13,879 nt of DNA, taken from positions 1 through 13,879 of the forward strand of contig CAZQEU010000042.1 of NCBI GenBank assembly GCA_964592335.1. The letters are read 5' to 3'. The position numbers were made by a program, and so were the translations under genes. Below are positions 1 through 6,639 of this stretch, in pieces (positions within the stretch are counted from its first letter, which is position 1; each line of letters starts with the position of its first letter). The notes beneath the pieces are model-generated. The model searched no databases. It saw only the letters and a program-made list of their open reading frames with translations, and was not told where the DNA came from. This DNA comes from CAZKUB01 sp964592335 (GTDB lineage Archaea > Thermoplasmatota > E2 > DHVEG-1).

Positions 1-2
1 AG

Positions 3-950
3 CGATTTTTTGACCAATCGTTTCTTGGAAAAGAAAAACAGTTGAAAGTTCAGCTGCAAATCAGCCCGAGGTACATTTATCGAACTTTTTTGGACGCTTC
101 TGACAACCGTTTTGTTGGTTACGATGAATTTTATTTGGGAGAACACGATCGTTGGGAAACAGCATATGAAGACATTCAAGCGGTTTTAAGCAAAGACAAA
201 AACAACTATCAAAAAGTACAAACAGAACTTGAAAGGAAAAAAAAAGAACTAGAAGAAATAGAAAGAATTGCAAAAGAAAAAGAAGAAGAACTTAAAAGGA
301 AGGAAAAACAAAGAGAAAAAAAACAAAAACAAAAAGCACTTGAAAAGAAAAAAAGAGAAAAAGAAGAAGAAATAAAAGCAAAACAAGAACTCAAACTCAA
401 AAAACAAAGAGAAAAAGAAAAGAAAAAACAAGAACGGCTTAAAAAAATTGAAGAGAGGAAACTTGAAAAACAAAGACAAAAGGAACTAAAGGAAAAAGAA
501 AAACTAGAAAAAATTAAAGCAATAGAACGTGAAAAACAAAGACAGAAAGAACTAAGAGAAAAACAGAAAATTAAGGAAATGAAAGCAAAAGAACTTGAAA
601 AACAAAAACAAGAAGAACTAAAAGCAAAACAAGAACTCAAACTCAAAAAACAAAAAAAAGCTAAAAACAAAAAAACAACTAAAGAAAAAAAACCGGTAAC
701 AATTAATTTTTTAAAGAAAAAAACAACAAAAAAACCAGAAGCAGAAAAAAAACAGATAAAAACAGAACCAAAAATAAATGAAAAACCAGTAGAAAAAAAC
801 ATTCAACCACCTGAAGATGATTTAGTACAAGCTTTTGAAATAATCGATGACCTACTTGGAAAACTACCAGATGACACAATAGATAAATTCGCTAAATCAG
901 ATGATTTTGAAATTTATAAAAAAGTAGTAACTAGGTATAAGAAAAAGTGA
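3..950 (+). CDS. Lys/Glu-rich coiled-coil protein, 5'-truncated, first gene of pilus operon
   Basis: I do not recognise this family. The frame is open to the left edge, so the gene probably begins outside the window; the first usable in-frame start inside is TTG at 42, with no clear ribosome-binding site, so I treat the gene as partial. Counting from that TTG, residues 1-60 look globular (rich in Tyr, Phe and Asp). Residues about 60-240 are almost entirely Lys, Glu, Gln, Arg and Leu, as in a long charged coiled coil or single alpha-helix. The last 45 residues form an acidic module with the pattern LLGKLPDDTIDKFAKSDDFE followed by a basic tail. No signal peptide or membrane segment is visible, so the protein is probably cytoplasmic. 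It ends 6 nt before the ATPase gene, whose N-terminal arm has the same composition, so a physical partnership with the ATPase is plausible but inferred. The coding strand is strikingly A-rich and T-poor. Confidence 0.8.
   Translation, partial: RFFDQSFLGKEKQLKVQLQISPRYIYRTFLDASDNRFVGYDEFYLGEHDRWETAYEDIQAVLSKDKNNYQKVQTELERKKKELEEIERIAKEKEEELKRKEKQREKKQKQKALEKKKREKEEEIKAKQELKLKKQREKEKKKQERLKKIEERKLEKQRQKELKEKEKLEKIKAIEREKQRQKELREKQKIKEMKAKELEKQKQEELKAKQELKLKKQKKAKNKKTTKEKKPVTINFLKKKTTKKPEAEKKQIKTEPKINEKPVEKNIQPPEDDLVQAFEIIDDLLGKLPDDTIDKFAKSDDFEIYKKVVTRYKKK
373..408 (+). repeat. 36-bp exact direct repeat, copy 1
   Basis: This 36-base segment inside the coiled-coil gene recurs without mismatch at 619-654. 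It encodes the KAKQELKLKKQ stretch. The exact nucleotide match, in the same reading frame and 246 bp apart, suggests recent internal duplication rather than only shared amino-acid bias. Confidence 0.85.
619..654 (+). repeat. 36-bp exact direct repeat, copy 2
   Basis: Second copy of the 36-base segment at 373-408, in the same frame and encoding the same KAKQELKLKKQ stretch. The two copies could recombine and remove 82 codons in frame, so length variation of the coiled coil between strains is possible (inference). Confidence 0.85.
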
Positions 951-956
951 TAAAAT

Positions 957-2909
957 ATGGGTCTTTTAGAACAAGCAGAACAAAAAAAACAAGAACTTGA
1001 AAAACAAAAAGAAACAGAGAAAAAAAGTTCAAAAATAAAAACCAAAGGATTACTAGAAAAATCAGAAAGAAAAAAACAAAAAAACAAAACTCAAGAAAAA
1101 ATAGAAAAAAAGACTTTAAAAACCGAACAAAAAACTATATTTAAAAAACCAGAAAAAACAATAAAAAAAGAAAAAAAACCACTTTTTAAAAAGAAAGAAA
1201 AGAAAAAAGAGATAAAAAAACCAGAGGAAAAAGAAGAAAAAACAAAACCGAAACAAAAAACATATCAGGTCACCAGAAAATCAACAGATGAAAAAGAAAT
1301 AGTTGAAGAAAAAAAAGGATTCGGCTGGAAAGGAATGGGTACCAGACGGATAATCCTTGATAAAAAAACAAAAGAATATATTTATGAAGTAGACGAACCA
1401 ACTCTAACAGATTATGAAAAAGAAACTAAAAAAGAGCTTACACGCCTCTTCAAAATGCTTGCAGATGTAAACATAGAAGAGACGATAGAAGAAAAAAAAG
1501 CAAAATTTTTAGAAGAAACACTTGAGCAAATTATAAAAGATAACAACATCAGTTTTATAGAAAAGAAAAAAGAAAACACTGAAAAAACTAGATTTCCACT
1601 GAGTTTTTCAAAGAAAAACAAAAACCAAAAAAAAGAGACAACTGAGCCAGAGCAAACTAAAACAAAAGAAGAACTAGAAAAAGAATCAGAAGAAGCAAAA
1701 AACAAGATATTCTACAGGCTCTTCCAGGATTTCCTTGGATATGGAAAACTAGACATCATTATGAAAGACACAGGAATTGAGGATATATCATGTGATGGTC
1801 ATCATGTACCAATTTTTATTTACCATAAAAAATATGATGAAATCACCAGTAACGTATGGTTTGATGATGAATGGCAACTAAATTCGTTTGTGATAAGACT
1901 TGCGCAAATATGTGGTAAACAAATAAGTATTTACTCACCAATAGTTGATGGTAAACTACCAGATGGCTCGCGTCTGCAGTGCACACTTGCAAGAACTGTA
2001 ACACGTGGCTCAACTTTTACTATTCGTAAATTCAAGGAAAACCCACTCACGCCAATAGATCTGATTGGTTTTGAATCAATATCAATTGATATGGCAGCAT
2101 ATTTCTGGATGGCAATAGAGAAAGGAGCATCAATACTGTTCTGCGGTGGTACAGCTAGTGGAAAAACCACGGCACTAAACGCACTATCACTATTTATCCC
2201 GGCACAACACAAAATCGTAACAATAGAGGATACAAGAGAAGTAAATCTTCCACATAAAAACTGGATAGCAGGAACCACCCGGCAGGGTTTTTCAGCAAGT
2301 GATGATAAAACCGGAAAAGACATAGACATGTTTGACCTCATTCGTGCAGCACTCCGACAGCGTCCAAAAGTTGTGATGGTAGGAGAAGTCCGTGGTAAAG
2401 AAGCATACAGCCTGTTTCAAGCAATGTCAACAGGACACACCGCCTATGCAACAGTGCACGCAAGCGATATACACACACTAATACAGCGTCTTGAAAACCC
2501 ACCGATTACACTACCAAGAGCACTACTTACATCACTAGATGTAATAATATTTCAAAATGCAATAGATATCAAAGGTAAAACAGTTAGAAGAATGACAAGT
2601 GTCACAGAAATAGTAAAACTAGACCCCGATACAAACCAGCTTATTTTTATGGAACCATTTAAATGGGTGTCAAAAACAGATGATAGATTCATAAACAGCG
2701 GAAGCAGCAAAATAATAAACAATATAAGACTGCAAAACGACTGGAATGAAAAACAACTAGATGATGAAATTGAAAACAGAAAACTAGTTCTAAGCTGGAT
2801 GTTTGAAAAAAACATTAGAGATTACAAAGAAGTAGGAAAAATAGTAAACCTATACAACAAGAATCCTGAAACCTTGATAAAAAGGGCTAAGGAGGAGCTG
2901 AAGAATTGA
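957..2909 (+). CDS. Type II/IV secretion system ATPase (archaeal type IV pilus / Tad-like, VirB11-GspE superfamily)
   Basis: Hexameric cytoplasmic motor expected to power assembly or secretion of a type IV-like filament by ATP hydrolysis. Motifs seen: Walker A GGTASGKT (residues 397-404), Asp box IEDTRE (about 423-428), Walker B VVMVGEVRG with Glu477, and His box GHTAYATVHA with His494 and His501. The N-terminal ATPase domain spans about 245-385 and the RecA-like core about 390-560; a C-terminal helical region follows. The first 130 residues or so are a Lys/Glu-rich low-complexity arm that repeats a GLLExxExKKQ element at its start (residues 2-12) and again near residue 31. At 650 aa it is longer than typical homologues, largely because of this arm. 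The ATG at 957 is preceded by GTGAT (947-951), complementary to the archaeal anti-Shine-Dalgarno and overlapping the upstream stop. It overlaps the next gene by a TTGA junction. Two separate half-size platform proteins follow, which fits Tad/Epd-like pili better than an archaellum. Confidence 0.95.
   Translation: MGLLEQAEQKKQELEKQKETEKKSSKIKTKGLLEKSERKKQKNKTQEKIEKKTLKTEQKTIFKKPEKTIKKEKKPLFKKKEKKKEIKKPEEKEEKTKPKQKTYQVTRKSTDEKEIVEEKKGFGWKGMGTRRIILDKKTKEYIYEVDEPTLTDYEKETKKELTRLFKMLADVNIEETIEEKKAKFLEETLEQIIKDNNISFIEKKKENTEKTRFPLSFSKKNKNQKKETTEPEQTKTKEELEKESEEAKNKIFYRLFQDFLGYGKLDIIMKDTGIEDISCDGHHVPIFIYHKKYDEITSNVWFDDEWQLNSFVIRLAQICGKQISIYSPIVDGKLPDGSRLQCTLARTVTRGSTFTIRKFKENPLTPIDLIGFESISIDMAAYFWMAIEKGASILFCGGTASGKTTALNALSLFIPAQHKIVTIEDTREVNLPHKNWIAGTTRQGFSASDDKTGKDIDMFDLIRAALRQRPKVVMVGEVRGKEAYSLFQAMSTGHTAYATVHASDIHTLIQRLENPPITLPRALLTSLDVIIFQNAIDIKGKTVRRMTSVTEIVKLDPDTNQLIFMEPFKWVSKTDDRFINSGSSKIINNIRLQNDWNEKQLDDEIENRKLVLSWMFEKNIRDYKEVGKIVNLYNKNPETLIKRAKEELKN
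2888..2897 (+). promoter_or_regulatory. Strong Shine-Dalgarno deciding a TTG start
   Basis: The sequence taaggaggag lies about 8-10 nt before TTG 2906, the start of the first platform-protein gene. No ATG is nearby in that frame. The strong site, together with the TTGA overlap with the ATPase stop codon, supports TTG as the true start and suggests translational coupling. Confidence 0.75.
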
Positions 2910-3769
2910 AATCTACAAACTACACACGTTTTTGTAGAAGACTATTTTCAAATACATTTGAAAAATACAATATTAGTGAAACAACTAAAAACAATTTACT
3001 TGAAAAAGCAGATATACCAATGATCTACAAAGAATATTTCTCAATGGTTTTAATGAACATAATAATAGGTTTCATATCAGCATTTGTATCAACAATAATG
3101 CTCTATCTAATAATTCCACATGATATAACCGCCTTACTTATGCTAATTGTATCATGTATTGTACCACTTGCAATTGGACTTTATTACATCGGATTGCCGA
3201 CCTCAAAAGCAAAATCCCGTGGGAAAAAAATAGATAGGTATTTGCCGTATGCTACAAACTTCATAAACACAATGTCAGTTGCAGGAACATCTCCTGCAGA
3301 GATATTTGCAGCGCTTTCAAGAGTAGAGCTGTATGGAGAAATTCAAAAAGAAGCAAAAAAAATCACAACTGAAATAGAGTTGATGGGAGTAGATACAATA
3401 ACTGCACTTCAACACGCGATAAAAATATCTCCATCCGATAAATTCAAAGAATTTATACAAGGAATACTAAGTACTATACAATCAGGTAGCGAGCTTGGAC
3501 CATATTTTGAAAGATGTGTTGAAAAATATATGGAAAATGATTTAATCGATAGAAAAAGAAACTTAGAATCGCTTGCGATAATGGCAGAATCTTTCGTTGT
3601 AACAGTAATCGCATTTCCATTATTTCTTGCAATAATCATATCAGTTATGGGTCTTAGCTCAGGAGAAATAGATATGATGTTTTTGTATCTTATAGCATTG
3701 TTGATACTTCCCCTTGCATATTTCGGATTTTACTTTATGATGAGCTCAGGGATGGGTGAATCGGTATGA
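2906..3769 (+). CDS. Type IV pilus platform membrane protein, T2SF domain (TadB/TadC-like), first of two
   Basis: Inner-membrane platform protein that would bind the ATPase and transmit its motion to the filament base. Its 287 residues show two hydrophobic segments at about 44-68 and 74-97, a cytoplasmic helical T2SF domain at about 98-225 (containing NTMSVAGTSPAEIFAALSRV and a later GSELGPYFERCVEKY), and two more membrane segments at about 227-246 and 255-277. This is the half-size architecture of TadB/TadC; archaellar FlaJ instead carries two T2SF domains in one chain of roughly 550 aa. The TTG start overlaps the ATPase stop, and its own stop overlaps the ATG of the next gene, so the three genes are almost certainly translated from one message in fixed ratio. 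The family assignment is firm; which of the two is the TadB or TadC equivalent cannot be told from sequence alone. Confidence 0.9.
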   Translation: MKSTNYTRFCRRLFSNTFEKYNISETTKNNLLEKADIPMIYKEYFSMVLMNIIIGFISAFVSTIMLYLIIPHDITALLMLIVSCIVPLAIGLYYIGLPTSKAKSRGKKIDRYLPYATNFINTMSVAGTSPAEIFAALSRVELYGEIQKEAKKITTEIELMGVDTITALQHAIKISPSDKFKEFIQGILSTIQSGSELGPYFERCVEKYMENDLIDRKRNLESLAIMAESFVVTVIAFPLFLAIIISVMGLSSGEIDMMFLYLIALLILPLAYFGFYFMMSSGMGESV

Positions 3770-4686
3770 ACATACCTCTTCCTAAACGCAAAAAATACAA
3801 CTTTGAAAAATACTATGGAAAAGATAAAAACATTACAATACTGATGATAATATCAGGTGTTTGCTCAAGTATTCTTTTCATTCTTGGTATTTTTATAATG
3901 GCAGGAATTGCTGTATTTAAAGGGAACTTGTTTTCAGGAATGGACTTTATAGTATTTGGTTTGTTAACAGTAATAGGCCCTGTCGGTTTTTACATAAGTC
4001 AAAAAGAAAAAAAGAAAAAAATGATTGAAAATCATCTACCTGATTTTCTCAGAGAAATAAGTAGTGCTACATCATCTGGTATGACTGTATTTGATGCAAT
4101 TACAAACGCATCAAAAGGTGACTATGGAAAACTAGGCCCTGAACTGCAAAAAATGTCATCGCAGCTTTCATGGGGTATACCTGTAAACGAGGCACTAGAA
4201 AACTTTGCAAAAAGAATAAACACAGCATCTGTACAAAGAATAGTTGTAACAATAAACAAAGCACTTGAGATAGGTGGGAACACAGCAGATGTATTTGAAG
4301 CCGCTGCAAAAGAAATCGATCAAGTAAAACTAATAGAACAACAAAGAAAAGCAGAGATGTCAATGTATAGTATTGTAATTTTCATAAGTTTTTTTGTATT
4401 TCTTGCAGTGATACTAATAATTGATAAAACAATTTTTGCAGAGTTTTTCAAACTACAAGGTGAAATGCCATCTATGAGTGGAGGAAATCTACCTGGTGGG
4501 ATGACTGGAACCGCAAACATTGACCCAGATGCATTAAGAGATACATTCTTTGTTTTTGTACTTGTCCAAAGTGTTGGCGGGGGGCTACTTGGAGGTTTTA
4601 TGATGGATGGAAAACTCAGCTCAGGAGTCAGATACGGTTTTATTTTAGTTTTAATAACATTTTTCACTTTCAAAGTTTTATTCTAA
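3766..4686 (+). CDS. Type IV pilus platform membrane protein, T2SF domain (TadB/TadC-like), second of two
   Basis: Second polytopic platform protein (306 aa), likely paired with the upstream gene product as a heteromeric base for the filament. Membrane segments lie at about 20-45 and 58-78, followed by a basic KEKKKK turn. The cytoplasmic T2SF domain (about 85-200) carries LPDFLREISSATSSGMTVFD and a GIPVNEALENFAKR element typical of the family. Three further hydrophobic segments lie at about 200-220, 265-285 and 290-306. Between the third and fourth is a Gly/Met/Pro-rich loop (about 232-262, containing GGNLPGGMTG) predicted to be outside the membrane. The ATG overlaps the preceding TGA as ATGA, with GGTGA (3755-3759) as a possible ribosome-binding site. 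No obvious T-rich terminator follows the stop, so some read-through into the pilin gene is possible. Confidence 0.9.
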   Translation: MNIPLPKRKKYNFEKYYGKDKNITILMIISGVCSSILFILGIFIMAGIAVFKGNLFSGMDFIVFGLLTVIGPVGFYISQKEKKKKMIENHLPDFLREISSATSSGMTVFDAITNASKGDYGKLGPELQKMSSQLSWGIPVNEALENFAKRINTASVQRIVVTINKALEIGGNTADVFEAAAKEIDQVKLIEQQRKAEMSMYSIVIFISFFVFLAVILIIDKTIFAEFFKLQGEMPSMSGGNLPGGMTGTANIDPDALRDTFFVFVLVQSVGGGLLGGFMMDGKLSSGVRYGFILVLITFFTFKVLF

Positions 4687-4699
4687 GTTGATAAACTAG

Positions 4700-4768
4700 C
4701 AATTTGATAGAATACCAGAAAAGGTTCATATACTAGAAAACAAAAAAATATAAGATGGATTGGGAGAG
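4700..4768 (+). promoter_or_regulatory. Promoter of the pilin-like gene; shares a conserved block with the promoter at 8786
   Basis: A TATA-like element ttcatatact (4725-4734) lies about 35-45 nt before the candidate start codons. Upstream is CAATTTGnnAGAATnnCA, 17 of whose 18 positions start from 4700. Aligned without gaps to the region starting at 8786, about 40 of the first 57 columns are identical, including both the upstream block and the TATA area. This suggests a shared upstream element or recent duplication of the promoter. Transcription is expected to begin around 4755, giving a very short leader. Confidence 0.5.
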
Positions 4769-6637
4769 ATGAAGGGAACAAGAGCGTTACGCAGTAGAGA
4801 TTATGCTGTAAATGAGGTAATTGGAGGATTACTTTTAATTATCATTGCTGTTGTTTCTTTTGTAGTTATTTCCCCTTATTTATATCCTGAAGAACCAGAT
4901 ACAACTTTTCATGTTAAAATAGTAGGAGATGTAACTGAAAGCGGGAATATTTACTTGTATCATGATGGTGGAACATCTATAGAAAGCTACACTGTTTATG
5001 TATACTATCCTAACAGTACACTCATCGGCTCAGGAACAGTTAGTGAAGATGAATGGAACATAGGACAATATAGACATCCATTTGATATAATAGACAAACC
5101 TGTTATAAAACTATTAAATGATTCCATGAAACTTAGAGTAAATGTCTATGCAACAGATGAAAAAGGAAGTCAACACGAAGTTTTTACAGGGACTCTAACT
5201 GGAAGAACAGAGCAACATACCATGCCAGATTCAGAGTCATATGGAGATACAATGTTAGTTTCAAGTCTTAGAACAAATTCTACAGAAGAAGATCTAATAT
5301 GTTTTAACAATACCTTAGAACCAAGCATCAATGCTGATTCTTATATCTATAACTGGTTTGTAGGAGGTGAATCCATAACCGATTTGATAATGCCTTTTAA
5401 TCTGAATAATCTAACAAACTCAAAGGATTACTCAGGAGATAACAATAATGGAACAGTATCCGGGGCAAACTGGGAGAGCAATGGAATCATTGGAGGAAAT
5501 TATCAATTTGATGGAGTTGATGATTATATTTCTCTTCCTTATTGTTTTGATGAAAGCTATGTAGATGAAATAACGTTAGAAGCTTGGGTTAAAACCTCTT
5601 CAGATTCCGGTATTATATCATCTTATGGTAGAAACAAAATATATGAGCTATTATTAGACAACGGTTATCTTAGATGGTTTACAAACGCAAATGACGGTCA
5701 AAAAGAACTAGCAGGAACCACAGATATATCTGATAACTCATGGCATTATATAGTAGCAACATATGACTATGAAACAGGAAATTCCTCTCTGTTTATAGAC
5801 GGTGAGCTGGAAGCAAGCGGAAATGTACATAATCCTAATTCTTTTTTAGGAACTGGTGAAACAATAAATGGTTTAATTGGATCAACCAACTCAGGACCTC
5901 TACCAAGTGATTGGGAGGTTTTAACATACGATGATTTTGAGGATGGTTTTGGAAACTATACAGATGGAGGAAGAGACTGTAAACTATATACCTACGGAAC
6001 ATATGCGCATCAAGGATCAAACGCGGCAAATATACAAGATAATAGTGGATATTATTCTTCTTTTTATCATTCAAATGGAATTGATGTACACACACCAGGA
6101 TACACCTCAATTAAAGTAGATTTTTGGTTTTACTCAGATGGCTTAGAATGGTGGGACTATGATGATTTCAGGGTTCATTATCATGATGGAAATAGTTGGA
6201 ATAGAATAGAGAGTTATTATGTTGGAGATGACTTTGAAAACGATCAATTCTACCATAAAACTATTTGGATAAATGAAACAGATTATACATTTCCAACAAA
6301 TATGAGAATATTATTTGAGTCGCATTCGAGTTCTAATTATGATGATATATACATAGATGAAGTATATGTAAACGCTACAGGAGGAACAGAAGAAGTAAAT
6401 AATTTTTCAGGTTCAATCGATGAATTTCGTATATACAACAAAGTGCTAACAGATGAACAAATATATCAAAATTATTTATGCACAAAAGATGGATATTCAG
6501 ATAAAAGTGTCATAGTATCAGAAGAAACATTTACTGGAAATACATGGAGTTGTATTGTAACACCGAATAATAGCATTGAAGATGATGATTTTGTTGAATC
6601 TAACTTTTTACAGATAGTTGGATATGGAGGAGGATAA
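4769..6637 (+). CDS. Large archaeal pilin-like surface protein with nested Ig-like / LamG / jelly-roll domains
   Basis: Secreted protein of about 622 aa entering through the pilin pathway. The N terminus has a basic leader, then RDYA-VNEVIGGLLLIIIAVVSF, the class III signal of archaeal pilins: the prepilin peptidase would cut just before the hydrophobic helix, which forms the filament core. ATG 4769 is preferred because it gives a 12-residue leader; TTG 4760 is an in-frame alternative adding three residues. Next come a beta-rich region (about 40-150), an Ig-like half with Cys178 (IYNWF at about 190), LamG from about 208 (GGNYQFDGVDDYISL, ITLEAWVKTS, WHYIVATYD, LFIDGEL), a jelly-roll-like insert (about 378-543, from DDFEDGFGNYTDG to DDIYIDEVYVNATG), then the final LamG strand FSGSIDEFRIYN and an Ig-like end with WSCIVTP (Cys595). 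Known relatives of LamG bind glycans or proteins, so an adhesive filament subunit or tip is the best guess. It is far larger than ordinary pilins and no small pilin is nearby. Confidence 0.85.
   Translation: MKGTRALRSRDYAVNEVIGGLLLIIIAVVSFVVISPYLYPEEPDTTFHVKIVGDVTESGNIYLYHDGGTSIESYTVYVYYPNSTLIGSGTVSEDEWNIGQYRHPFDIIDKPVIKLLNDSMKLRVNVYATDEKGSQHEVFTGTLTGRTEQHTMPDSESYGDTMLVSSLRTNSTEEDLICFNNTLEPSINADSYIYNWFVGGESITDLIMPFNLNNLTNSKDYSGDNNNGTVSGANWESNGIIGGNYQFDGVDDYISLPYCFDESYVDEITLEAWVKTSSDSGIISSYGRNKIYELLLDNGYLRWFTNANDGQKELAGTTDISDNSWHYIVATYDYETGNSSLFIDGELEASGNVHNPNSFLGTGETINGLIGSTNSGPLPSDWEVLTYDDFEDGFGNYTDGGRDCKLYTYGTYAHQGSNAANIQDNSGYYSSFYHSNGIDVHTPGYTSIKVDFWFYSDGLEWWDYDDFRVHYHDGNSWNRIESYYVGDDFENDQFYHKTIWINETDYTFPTNMRILFESHSSSNYDDIYIDEVYVNATGGTEEVNNFSGSIDEFRIYNKVLTDEQIYQNYLCTKDGYSDKSVIVSEETFTGNTWSCIVTPNNSIEDDDFVESNFLQIVGYGGG
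6626..6635 (+). promoter_or_regulatory. Strong Shine-Dalgarno overlapping the stop of the pilin-like gene
   Basis: GGAGGAGGAT ends on the first base of the upstream TAA stop (6635-6637) and lies about 5-9 nt before ATG 6640. It fixes the start of the next gene and indicates translation of both genes from one transcript. Confidence 0.75.
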
Positions 6638-6639
6638 AT

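Noticed and set aside
210..720. A-rich repetitive DNA resembling a CRISPR or microsatellite array
   Set aside because: There are no regular repeat-spacer units; the pattern follows codon use for Lys and Glu in an open frame. Only one 36-bp duplication is exact.
61..802. Long minus-strand open frames rich in Phe and Ser (for example 209-802 and 249-479)
   Set aside because: They are the complement of the A-rich Lys/Glu coiled-coil gene; low T content on the coding strand removes stops on the other strand. No start signals or recognisable domains.
5835..6119. Open frames on both strands in other frames of the pilin-like gene
   Set aside because: Shadows of the LamG/jelly-roll coding frame, without ribosome-binding sites or domain similarity.
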